Source: Perkinsus marinus ATCC 50983 (lineage: Eukaryota; Perkinsozoa; Perkinsida; Perkinsidae). From it: a DNA stretch of 64,000 bases. The notes under the pieces were generated by a model, which worked only from the letters and a program-made list of their open reading frames with translations, was not told the DNA's origin and made no database searches. The first letter of the stretch is position 1; every line of letters starts with the position of its first letter. A program made the translations under genes and the position numbers. The stretch spans positions 245,548 through 309,547 of the forward strand of contig NW_003217015.1 of assembly GCF_000006405.1 (NCBI RefSeq), in the 5' to 3' direction. Below, in pieces: positions 10,812 to 20,672 of the stretch.

Positions 10812-10832
10812 TCCGTAGCCATCTGGCTCAAG
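10812..10832 (+). other. Spliced-leader-like sequence
   Basis: The string at 10812-10832 is TCCGTAGCC followed by ATCTGGCTCAAG. It matches the dinoflagellate/Perkinsus spliced leader (D-CCGTAGCCATTTTGGCTCAAG) apart from one missing T and one T-to-C change in the central T run. It is followed directly by a second CTCAAG, not by a GT donor, so it is unlikely to be a functional SL RNA gene. A short ORF begins 29 bases later at 10862. The best reading is a relic of a trans-spliced mRNA that was reverse transcribed and inserted. Origin from the nested element's own transcript is also possible. Confidence 0.7.
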
Positions 10833-10861
10833 CTCAAGTATTCTCTTTGCTTGTTTATACG

Positions 10862-10981
10862 ATGGCGAGTAGCGTTCGGCAGTCGGAGCATGCGGAAGCC
10901 TCACGGACCAACGTGCCACAACACTCATTCGTGGGTCGAGAAGACATCCAAGCAAACTATCGGTGGTCAGACGGAGTATAA
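10862..10981 (+). CDS. Short ORF after spliced-leader relic, unknown
   Basis: A 39-codon frame begins with ATG 29 bases downstream of the spliced-leader-like string and ends at 10981. It has no recognisable domain. The spacing resembles leader, short 5' UTR, start codon, so it may be the 5' end of a truncated retrocopy of a gene. Chance is also possible for so short a frame. Confidence 0.25.
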   Translation: MASSVRQSEHAEASRTNVPQHSFVGREDIQANYRWSDGV

Positions 10982-11058
10982 CCTGTGACAGGATCTCAAT
11001 ACTCAAAGAAATGACTCGGTTAGATAGTATCTAATAGATACTATTCAGTAGTTCTTAC

Positions 11059-11435
11059 CTTTTGACGGAATGCTTCTCGCATTATATCTTTGGCATCCTT
11101 TATCTCCGGCTGATCACTGTCAGATTCCTTGGAGAGAAAGCGCCATGCTTTTTCGAGTTGCCTGAAGTTCAGAGTGATGAAACCCCGGATCCGAATCCGA
11201 ATATGATTCTCAGAGATTCTGATTCAGAATAGTGCCAGAACTAAAATTTAGTTCTGGCACTATTCTGAATCGGAATTTCGCTGATTAGTAGGTTAGGCTG
11301 ATTAGTAAGCTTTTGAGTGGTACGGACTTCTTCATCTTGCAGCTCCAGCAGCATGGCTCTGGCCGCGAAATCCGCAGCCGTTTCAGAGATGATAGGTATT
11401 TCGTTGCCCGAAGAAGACGATGATGACGACTGCAT
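11059..11435 (-). pseudogene. Broken minus-strand ORF inside nested element
   Basis: Two stretches read like protein on the minus strand. The first starts with ATG at 11435 followed by a serine run and an acidic helical segment (ETAADFAARAMLLELQDEE). The second (about 11188 down to 11059) contains FRQLEKAWRFLSKESDSD and ends at a good donor (GTAAGA). They are separated by a perfect hairpin repeat at 11221-11271. I do not recognise the family. It might be what remains of the DNA transposon's own gene or of an older host gene. Confidence 0.4.
11221..11271. repeat. Perfect hairpin, 25-bp arms
   Basis: Arms GATTCAGAATAGTGCC... and its exact complement are separated by one base. Imperfect pairing continues a few bases outward. 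It resembles a tiny foldback element or a head-to-head junction of two transposon ends. Confidence 0.9.
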
Positions 11436-11910
11436 TTACTCGAACTATGATTCGTTATAAACGAGCTGTCACACATGTCCCGCTAGCGACCAGACTATGG
11501 CAAAATGGACTAAACTAATCTCATAGTGTGAGACTCACACTGAAGCGAGGGGGATCGACTACCAGGCCCGATCGAATCCTAAGTTCGGAGTCCATACCCT
11601 GGTACTAATTGATTTGAACTCCATGCAACACCGGATAGCTGCACTTGAAGGTTCACTATTGAATGCACTTATGATTTTGATCGAGAATATGAGGATAAGG
11701 GTGCACGTTTCATAATGGGAATGGCGCAGATCGCTGCGTCACTACTACGAATAGTACGCGCGCCCGAAGGGCGAGCGCGAAAATTTTTTCTTCGGGCTAC
11801 TCGGGACCCGACCGGAGCCCGGTGCCCGACCATTTTCGAGCTCGGGCCAACATTCTAGCGAATCGGGCTTAGAGTTCGGGTCCCGAGCCCGACTTTGGCC
11901 GGGCTCACAC

Positions 11911-13275
11911 TGTGAGCGTGCTCATAGATTCCCGATGGATGCTCTTGCCATACTCTGCAGCGGTCGTGAGGATCGATGGCCACACTTCTTGCAGCCGGTT
12001 ACATTCGCTCATAACACGAATCCTGGTAATGGTCGGTTATTTTCGCCGTATTTTATTACTCATGGTGGTCGGAATCCACCCACTCTGCCTGACCTTTTGT
12101 TGAAGAGTGGCAGTGACTCTTCATGCGAGCCTTCAGATCTGGAGATAGATTCTATGGCAGTTGATACGGTGGAATCTATGAAGACTGCTCACGTATGTGT
12201 CCGTCTTGCCCTCCTAGATGCTCGCTTGAAGGCGAAGAACAAGTATGATAAAAACCGATCCGTACCGGACTTCGTTGAGGGGGATTTTGTTGGCCTACGG
12301 GCTCCGCCACGACGATCGAAGCTGAGTTTGAAGTGGCGCGGTCCTTATATTGTAAGTGATCCTTGCAACAATACCGTACTTCTCAAAAGTGTTCCTCATG
12401 GACCTCCTACTACCGGTACTCGAGTCAATGTGGATAGATTGATTCACTTGAACTTATCTGGGGACCTTAACTCCACTATTGTCGAAGGGTCTGTCATTGA
12501 TAACCAACATGGTCTTGTTAATCTTCCCGCTATATCAGAAGCTGGTAATATTATCGATGACCCTCATATTCCTGTACCGACTGTACCGGTGCCGATAAAG
12601 AAGTCTCCGATACCGTCTACGGGAGAACCCAATGTCTCCAACATCGTAGATGCTCAGGAAGGAGAAGTCGTTCAGATCTCGAGAAGATCATCTGATCCTC
12701 AACAAACTTTTGCTTTGGTAGATAGGAGTTCCAAGGAAGATTTTGTGGGTATTGGTACAACCCGAGAGGATAGAGAAATGATCACCGCACTCTTTGATGC
12801 ATGTCCAGCCCAAGTTGGTCTGAGTCCTAGAAGAGCGGTGGAACTCATCATGAACTATCCGGGTTACCGTCGAGGATATTTAAAAAATGTTGCACATCAT
12901 ACGATCTCGTTGACTGTAGATCGCTATGGTTGGCTTCAGCGAGTCCATCCTCGTCTTTATTTCATCGAAGATGCTTTGGGTGTTGGATATGTGGTTGGTG
13001 AATTATTACGCAGTTCTGTTACAGGCGAAAAAAAGCACTTGGTTCGATTTTATCAAGTTGTTCGTCCCGGAAGTGATGTCATATGTGAGGAAAGGTCGCC
13101 TCCGGATTGGATTCTGGATAGTGAGATTATCTTTCCATTGTCGATAACCGCAGAGAGACTACCTCATGGACATTTACGTCTTACTGGGGAGTCCCATGTG
13201 AAGTTGGAGCCGTATAATTTCAGTCTTGAAGATTATGATCCCCATGTGACGATGTCTTTGGACCCAGATTTTTGA
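11911..13275 (+). pseudogene. Gypsy integrase C-terminal part and long tail
   Basis: Reading from TGT at 11911, the frame continues the integrase broken at 5489. The first 120 or so codons are the end of the catalytic core and a GPY/F-type module (LKWRGPYIVSDP). About 300 further residues follow with no recognised domain, including a stretch rich in V, G and Y near 12960-13080. The frame ends at 13275, 44 bases before the right LTR. Without the nested insertion and the RT deletion this would be a complete pol end. Confidence 0.85.
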
Positions 13276-13304
13276 TGTTGAACTTTCTGTGATATGTTCT
13301 CGTC

Positions 13305-13319
13305 GAAGAAGGGGTAGAA
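13305..13319 (+). promoter_or_regulatory. Polypurine tract
   Basis: GAAGAAGGGGTAGAA directly precedes the right LTR. This is the expected position and composition of the plus-strand priming site. Confidence 0.8.
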
Positions 13320-13548
13320 TGTAGTGGGATCTTGCGCAGTCATTTGTACTTGCGTGCTCTGTTCAATCCATAGCTAATCGGGGAGGCTGGTCGTAGTTGG
13401 TGGCTGTTCCAGCTGTTGGCGCTCCTCTTTGTCACTCCAACCTCACTACTTCATCCAACAACTTATACTAAAGTCCCTCTGGGTTGTGTTACCTCATCTG
13501 AGCACTAGAATCACCACTTAGTTCATATCTGTCCCGAACCCTACAACA
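13320..13548 (+). repeat. 3' long terminal repeat
   Basis: 229 bp matching the left LTR except for one base. It is followed by CGCC, the 4-bp target duplication. Confidence 0.93.
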
Positions 13549-14432
13549 CGCCCTCCCGAGACGTGACACGTTCAATGATGGAAAGTCTCACTACAGGCTA
13601 ACCTCAAGTCTAGCATGAGTGATTCGAGTCGGCGAGTGAGCTTGGCCACTTGTGGTCCCCGAATCGTGGGTGCTTCGATAGTCCGAGCAAATCCCGGGTA
13701 ACTGACAGATCTTTTTCAGTGGGCTAAGCGACGGGACAGACCCGCGTGTGGGGCCCGCTACTGCTATGTAAGGAGTCTCCACTCTCCGCTCAGCTCTTCG
13801 TAGATTCCGGCAACGCCTATAGCCTGATCGATACGTAGCAGAACAGCTTAGAAGTAGATCTAAGTGCAGCACACACATATCCTTACCTCGTCGCGTTGCT
13901 AGTATGGTTGGAACCCCAACACACTGGTACGGTATCAGCTGGTACGGTATCAGTTAATCGGGTACCTGTCCCGTGATCGGGACTTGAGTCCCGTACGTCA
14001 CGCTGTGGAGCTTTTATACTTCTCCACCCCACATTTCGGAATAAGATTTCCGTCTGCCTTCCTCACTTTGAGTTCGTAGATTGGCACAGCAGGGAGTCGA
14101 CTCTGTGGTCGATTACTGTTGCAACGCCGACGATCGCCCATCCTGCAGCCGCTCATTTCGTTGCCTTTTATTCTCCGGCCCAGGCTTGGGGACATATGTC
14201 CTATATTGATTGTCCTAGGCCGCGACTCCTCGTCGTAGCTGTTCTTTCGAGGAGAGGTCTTCGAATCTCCTGTCTCGATTAGCTCATTCGGAAGGTCCTC
14301 GAGCCCAGCGGGCGCGGCGTTGGAGATTGGAAATTTCGGCGAGCTCCGTCGAATGTTTCGAGCTCCTTCAAGGTCTTGTTCGAACTTTCAACTCCAAAGG
14401 GACAACTGCAGCTTTGAGTAGTTCATTGTTGA
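13549..14432. other. Region upstream of the ABC transporter
   Basis: No gene is supported here. A 15-base unit CTGGTACGGTATCAG is repeated in tandem at 13924-13953. A TGA lies immediately upstream of the transporter start (14430-14432), which fixes the start. A possible trans-splice acceptor (ACTGCAG) ends near 14410. Confidence 0.5.
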
Positions 14433-16352
14433 ATGGCATCGCCAAGACACAAAGGGGGGGACCTGGAAGATGGTCTCGAGATGTCTCCCGGTCATGGTCT
14501 GCACTTCCCGCTTCCTGAACGGTGAGCTCTGTCGCCACCCTATGCCTGCATTATTGTTGTCCGCTTTAGCGTGCCTTCGCTTGGATGGAGGGGAATCAAC
14601 TTCACCGCTGGAGGACGCAAGATCCTGAAAGATTGCTCTGGAATCATTCATCCGGGAGAGTTCACAGCCGTCATGGGCCCGTCGGGCTCGGGTAAAACTA
14701 CTCTGATGAACATCCTAAGTGGAAGACAGAACCCTTCGGGTGGCGGTCTGAAGGTCGACGGCACGGTGACTTTGGATGGGCGAATAACGGCGCCGTCGAA
14801 GTTCCGTGACAGCGTCGCGTATGTGATGCAAGAAGATGCATTGGTATCGACGAGCACCCCTCGAGAGGTACTCGAATTCGCTGCTACACTCAAGTTGGAC
14901 AAAAGCAGACATGAGGTGAGGATATATAGATGGTCTCAAGAAACGGTCTGATTGACTTTGCCCCGTGTTCAGGTCAAAACTATTGTCAACGATATGCTGG
15001 AGTATCTCCGTCTGAGTACTTGTCAGAATACGATGGTGGGCAATCAACTAACTCGAGGAATATCAGGCGGTGAGCGCAAGAGGACTTCTATTGGGATGGA
15101 GCTCATAACACAACCAAGTATGTTATTCTTGGACGAGCCTTTGACCGGGTTGGACTCCTATGCGGCGGTGACGACCTCGAGGGTTCTCAAAGGATTGGCT
15201 GAACACGGTGTAACGGTCCTTATGACAGTTCATCAACCTTCAAGCGAAGTCTTCGAGCTTTTCGACAGGGTCATGCTCATCAACGAGGGCGAGATAGTGT
15301 ACCATGGCCCGAGGACCTCTCTCGAAGACTACTTCGTGAGTCATGCGGACTTGCGCTGTCCACCTCATTACAATCTCGGTGACTTCGCTCTTTACAAGCT
15401 CCAGACGCAGCCACCTGAAGTCATAAGCCGTCTAGTCGACGCATACAAGGCTGGGATGGTCGATGCTGATGCGAAGTGCGTTACTGGAGATGGTATGAAG
15501 AATGGAGTCGTCAAAGCCACCATGAACACACCGTATCGTGCCGGCCTTCACAAGCAGTTCCATATGCTGGCAGCACGCGAGTTCAGAGCAGTTGTAAGGG
15601 ACCCAGACGTTTTCATCGTACGCTATATCGTCGTGATGTGCACTAACCTCCTGTCGGCATCCATCTTTCATGACTCCGGTAGACCAGGATCAGAGCTGTT
15701 CTGGCTGACTAACATGCGACTCTTTCAGCCCTATTTCTCTGCTGTAGTGATCATGTGTCTGACGCAACTGTTCGGACCAGCTCAAACAGCGATAATCCGT
15801 TACCCTGAGCAACGCATGGTCTTCTTGAGAGAGTACACCAGCGGCATGTATTCAGCGATCCCCTATGTCATATCGAAGAGTATGATTGAACTACCGTTAG
15901 CACTCTTCGAGTGCTTTCTCCAGATTGTAGTCTTCTACTGGATCGTAGGTCTTCAAGGCAACTTCATGTTCTGGTTGTTGCTCCTCTGGCTACTTCATCT
16001 GGTATCCTCGTCCCTTGCGCAGCTAATGGGTGCTACAACTTCAACTGTTAACAGAGCTATGCAGTTGATGCCCCTCCTCTTCATGCCCCAAATCGTCTTC
16101 TCAGGCCTTTTCATTAATCTTGAGAGGATCCCTGTATGGCTTCGCTGGGGACAGTACGTATCCTATCTCAAGTACGGCGTGAACCTTGGTTACTTCATTG
16201 AGTTTGGTTTTGATAAGCCGACTCTTGCTGGGATTAACTCGATATACGCCAATTTGGTCGGTCTTGATATGGGTATTCTCCTCGCCATGTTGATCATTTT
16301 TCGCATTTTCACAATAGTCGTGCTCAGGCGCAAAGCTCGCTTCGTTCATTAA
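14433..16352 (+). CDS. ABCG-family (white/BCRP-type) half-transporter
   Basis: Three exons join in frame: 14433-14521, 14570-14915 and 14973-16352, giving 604 residues, the usual length of ABCG half-transporters. Introns are 48 and 57 nt, both GT-AG. The nucleotide-binding domain comes first: Walker A GPSGSGKTT at 66-74, signature ISGGER at 175-180, and Walker B MLFLDEP with catalytic D199-E200, then the H-loop (TVHQPSSEVF). The C-terminal half has about six membrane spans in the NBD-TMD order of ABCG proteins. Such proteins dimerise and export lipids, sterols or drugs; the substrate cannot be read. The start follows an in-frame TGA. Confidence 0.93.
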
Positions 16353-18289
16353 TACGTTCGCCGCAGCCTTGTGCCTGGGATTCTCATCGTGGCATGCTAT
16401 AGCTGCCAATGAGAACAATCCTCGTAACATTCATTGAAATATCTTCGAGTAACTATCATAAGTATGTCGGAACATATCCAACCTTAATTGCTCGTCCTTC
16501 AAAACGGACCAGCTTTTCTCCGGATGATCGTCCGTACATCGTGGCACAGAGGTATCATTTCATACTCCAGTTTTGGAGGAGACTCAGACGTTGTACTGGG
16601 GAGGAGTCAAATATCAGAGCCCATCACTGATGATAATGTGCCGTGAGAAATCATCCTAGATAGTCTGTCGCCGTTGGGGTCAATCTATTTTGTACGAAGC
16701 ATATCTTTCGGATGAAGCTTCTTTAGTCGATCATCTTCTCTCATTCATTGCGATGTTGTGTTTAAGAGTGGATGATGGGTGCTTTGTTGATAACGTTGTG
16801 TCCTCATCGGAGTACGTGGTACTGTTAACCCACACCTCGAGTTAGTTCATGTCACGAGCTACTCGAATCGTCAGATTTCTCCCCTCTCGACGTCGACGCG
16901 GACTACACGTAATTCAATACAGGTGGCGCGAGAGAACAGTCTCATACATACTCATGTCTAGTAGTTCAAATCATCTTAGATATACTCACTGTTGGACTAG
17001 TATCCGCGATCATGGCCACAAACTACTCCAGTGTCAGCTCACCTTTGTCGGCACGATCGTGTTCGAGCAGCCTCCTATATGAGCACAATGGATACATTTC
17101 TTCAAGTACTTCTCAATCATTTCACCTCTTCTGTCAGCTCAGTGCCGACCTCGACCATCATTGCTTGGATATCGGTGGCAGTAGCCACTAGTCTCGCTCC
17201 GCTAAGAGAATACAACCCCGTCTTTAATTCGGCTCCTGCAGCCTGTCATGGAGAGACGTAGCCGCTGAGCTGGACATGTGATCAACTATCGCTTCGATCC
17301 GAACGAAGTCGAAGATAACCCGAGAGGAATCTGCTTTATAAGGGAAGATATGATCTCAGCACAGTTTTAACATTGCTATGAACTCCTCCATGTTGATTTC
17401 ACCAGGAGCCGCCGAACCGTATCTACTCAGCATACTGTGATGATGACATCCCGACACTGTAACCGTACGATCGGACAAGATCTTCGCAAGCTGCCGTTGT
17501 TACCGGCATTCCCATCGTAACCATGCAACGATGCAAGTCAGCTGCCTTCAACGACGTCTCCTCCGTTCGGTCCTTGGCCCCTAGCAAGCTGGGAGGCAAT
17601 CAACTGAACTGATGCATTCATGAGTATTCTACGCCTGCCAGGTCTCGACTAGAGCCTCTCGGGAAGATGGCACAGAGTCGGCAGCAAATCGCACGATACC
17701 ACTCTTCGTAATCTCGCCAACATCTCCAGCGAGCAACGTTGCTAGAATACCACGAATGAACTCGCAGCCCCATCCTTATCCTACCCCACCTAGCCTATTC
17801 ACAGTCTCATCAGTGATGTTTTTACAACCGATCGCTGAGAGCAATTTATGCAGACCTTCCCTGTCCAATATACCGCTGCTTCCCACAAGTTCCTCGTAAC
17901 TGCACATGTCACAATGGCGGCGTCTCCATTACACTATCTTGGGGAAACACGGTGGATAGCAGATCTTACGCCGCCGTCAGAGATTCGAGGACCTCCTCAG
18001 AGAGTAACATCTCATCTGTGATGAACCGATTCATGACATACGTGTCAACTTCTCGTAGATCAGGCATTGACCGAACACAGCACAGACACAGACGGAGACC
18101 GACATTGCACTATGGCGCTTGCATGCAGTAGACTAAAGTACAAACGGTTTCACCGTTAATTTCTCACGCCCCAGCTGCTGACCAGGCACATCCATCTACT
18201 TAATAGCTAGGTCTATCACAACGATCAACTTCAACTAATGACTTCAACATGCGTATCCTTCCTGAAGAAACACCATCAACTCGACCATA
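16353..18289. other. About 1.9 kb with no gene recognised
   Basis: Only short frames without domains or convincing splice sites are present. Exons of the minus-strand gene starting at 18526 may extend into this stretch, but I could not join any. Confidence 0.35.
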
Positions 18290-18526
18290 TCAACGTTCCC
18301 CTTTACTAGTTCGCTTTTGATGAACAACCAGAGTAAGGCTACTGATGGCCACCAGGAGCGAGAAGATGCCGTTGCAGAACATCGAGCCGGCACCAAACAC
18401 ACCGAAGGTATACCTTCAATAGATACAATACGGATGTAAGACTTGCGACACCGCGGAACCGCACGTGAAAAAGAGCAGCAGCATAAGCCTCTTTACGGTG
18501 AGGACATCATCACCCTTCGACTGCAT
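18290..18526 (-). CDS. Possible secreted or membrane protein, 5' exons
   Basis: On the minus strand an ATG at 18526 starts a 28-residue stretch with a hydrophobic core (LMLLLFFTCGSAVSQ) typical of a signal peptide. About 100 bases on, another open stretch has a predicted membrane span (GIFSLLVAISSLTLVV) followed by basic residues, ending at a stop at 18290-18292. I could not find a splice junction joining the two in phase, so the model is incomplete. The family is not recognised. Confidence 0.3.
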
Positions 18527-18721
18527 ACCGATGTCCCGGCGTATCTGTTCATGGCCACCGCAAGTCACCCGACGGAACACCAAGGGGGACTACCTTTGGA
18601 TGCCTCACTGCAAGGCTAGTTTGAACGGTATCTGTAGAAGTGCTACTCGTAGACGCTTGTCACGAAATGATACCTCCCATCACAGAGGCTCCTGCTTCAG
18701 CTTCCTCCGAACCCAGGGAAT

Positions 18722-20361
18722 CTATGCGTTGCCCCGGATAGGAAGCATCGACTTCATTGAGGCCATGGCAGCCTGGACACGTTCAAGGCGTTGTAATTCA
18801 ACCACGACCGACGTCATACCAGCAACCATAGCAGCTTCGGTGGCGTCTCCGTCGTTCAAGCCGTGAGGAAAATCAACGGAGCCCAAGGTCGCAACGCACC
18901 CATCCCGATCCACCTCAAGCGAGGCTTCCGGCATAACGCCGATCTCGTTCAATCGCCTCCTCTGTTAGACAGGCAGTATCACTAGTGACCTCGTCCTTTT
19001 AGCATACTTTGGCGTCATCCTCTTCAGCGCAGGGCGACGTCCGTTTCCTCTCCATCACGGGGTGCTCATCCAGTGAATCCCTGCCTGCTGCGGTGGTCAC
19101 CTGACGCCGCAAACCTACAACGCACAGTGATCGAGTTCGAGCGACCTCCAAGACTGGAGAATGCCGCTCAGACATCCCATCATCGTCGTTGTTCTCCCCA
19201 ACCACCACCTCCGCGAGCTCGACCGTAGGGCCCTGGGTATGCCATGCAATGACGGTGCTTGCAGGAGTTCTCTGAAGATACAAAGCGAAAGACCGGTGAC
19301 CGAGTTCAAGGTGGTACTTCGGAAGAGGGAACAGCTTGACGGTCTGAGGCTTCCCCCATGGCAGCTTCGACCTCCGGAGTGTCCACAACCACGGTGCTTT
19401 CAGACTTCGCCCGTGGCTCGGCACCATCGTGCTTATGGCCGACTGGATGTATGGACAACTCAGGACTGGAAAGAGCATTACACACCTACCATCTATAATA
19501 GGCGCCGCCGATGTCCCAGTATCCCCCTCGCATCTAGAGGGGACCACAGAGCTCACATTCGACCGCCAACTTCGAGCGCTGTCTGGCGCGCTTGACTGAG
19601 ACCGTCACAGTGGAAGTCACAAGTCTACCAACACCTCACAAAGAGACTGGGGGCGAAGGCCGAGGGGACCGGGGACAAGAGGTCTCCGAAAGCTGCCGCC
19701 ATATCCCCACCATCATCGCGATGAGCTGAGAGAAGTCGAATAATGAGCTAGGTATACAGAGTGACCAACACCTCTCTGCATAGCTGACAGGCAGGTATAG
19801 AGGGAGACCAACGACGCATCTGACCTGAGGTAGATCACCTCAGACAAAAGAACACTCGAGAGATACTCACACGGCAAACACGGTGATCTTCCGAGGCTTC
19901 GATCCTATCAACAACTCAGCGTCAAAGCACCGACTCGGCTCGAGGCCCGCCGCGCCATACACCTTCCGGCTTATCGTGCTGCTCTTCTGCGTGGTGACAC
20001 CAGAAGATTATCCTCATCTCAGCGAGTGCCTTCCTACCAGACACTTGATCTCATATGGGGTAGCGGCTCGTGGCTGATGAAGACGGAACTTCGGGAGAGG
20101 GAGCTTCACTTCAGCAGCGGACGAGAACAGCCTGTGGGAGCGATACACCAAGTAGCTGTTGCCTGCCCAAAGAACGACTGTCACCAACTTAGCTTTTACT
20201 CACTACTAACCTCGAGAACTCTCAATCCTGAAGGCCCGGACCTTCGGACGCGCAGTGGTAGCCCCGAGCTTGAGTACGATGCCGCTACTGTTGGAGGACA
20301 GCTCATCTTCGTTCTTCATTGGAGTCATGGAAGACGCAATTCTCGATAGGAGGGCTGGCAT
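18722..20361 (-). CDS. Intron-dense gene of unknown function
   Basis: At least seven exons can be joined in phase on the minus strand, starting at ATG 20361 (or an upstream exon) and ending at TAG 18722. Examples: exon 20361-20211, then a 33-nt intron ending GTGACAG, then a segment containing VVLWAGNSYLVYRSHRLF; later an exon with ENNDDDGMSERHSP; and a last exon from AGGAGGCGATTG near 18964 with NEIGVMPEASLEVDRDG. The product is hydrophilic and acidic toward the end. A DTGTS string occurs, but the surrounding residues do not fit an aspartyl protease. One intron is about 320 nt; the others are mostly 33-50 nt. Function unknown. Confidence 0.55.
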
Positions 20362-20672
20362 TGGGATAATCAACTACAAGTCGTTGAGAGTCGAACAGAT
20401 GAATGAGGCTTCGGTAGGAGCAGCTGCTGTGGACAATGAAACCGCCGATCTTGCTGTACCTTCGCGCGCCACGAAATCCTGTGCTGTGAGTCCACATCAC
20501 AGAGACCATATACCACCCGAGCGCCTCCTCGGAGAGTCTTACGCGGAGTCACTTCGAGGAAAGAAAATTATCACATATACACATGATACACGTAGTCATG
20601 CCAAACAACAAATCATCATAATATCTCTCGTCAAGCTGAAGTCGACTTCATAGCAGCCATTATGAGGAAAGT

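Larger units (their letters stand above)
5491..11910. mobile_element. Nested insertion with DNA-transposon-like ends carrying a BEL/Pao pol
   Basis: 6420 bp lie between the two TGTGAGC copies. The ends are weakly inverted (CAGAGCTCGG against GTGAGCCCGG, 7 of 10) and both are crowded with the palindromic motif TCGGGTCCCGA or its complement and with GAGCCCG/CGGGCTC. Such subterminal repeats are typical of hAT-type DNA transposons. Inside is a BEL/Pao-like pol ORF but no LTR pair that I can find. A 100-base assembly gap (5928-6027) lies near the left end. Either a BEL/Pao element inserted into a hAT-like element, or this is one unusual composite. Confidence 0.7.
641..13548 (+). mobile_element. 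Ty3/Gypsy-like LTR retrotransposon, interrupted
   Basis: Two direct repeats of 229 bp (641-869 and 13320-13548) begin TGTAGTGGGA and end CCCTACAACA; I found one difference between them (cacccc versus cactcc). The flanks carry a 4-bp duplication, CGCC, at 637-640 and 13549-13552. A primer-binding site follows the left LTR and a purine-rich tract precedes the right LTR. The order gag, protease, reverse transcriptase, RNase H, integrase is that of Ty3/Gypsy elements. A 6.4-kb insertion (5491-11910) and a frameshifting deletion near 3835 inactivate it. Removing the insertion gives an element of about 6.48 kb. Near-identical LTRs imply recent arrival, so the damage is also recent. Confidence 0.93.

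Noticed and set aside
10812-10838. Functional SL RNA gene
   Set aside because: The leader-like string is not followed by a GT donor and no Sm-site or snRNA-like downstream sequence was seen.
19520-19560. DTGTS string suggesting a pepsin-like aspartyl protease
   Set aside because: After joining exons, the residues around it are hydrophilic and lack the hydrophobic-hydrophobic-Gly context and the second lobe of the family.
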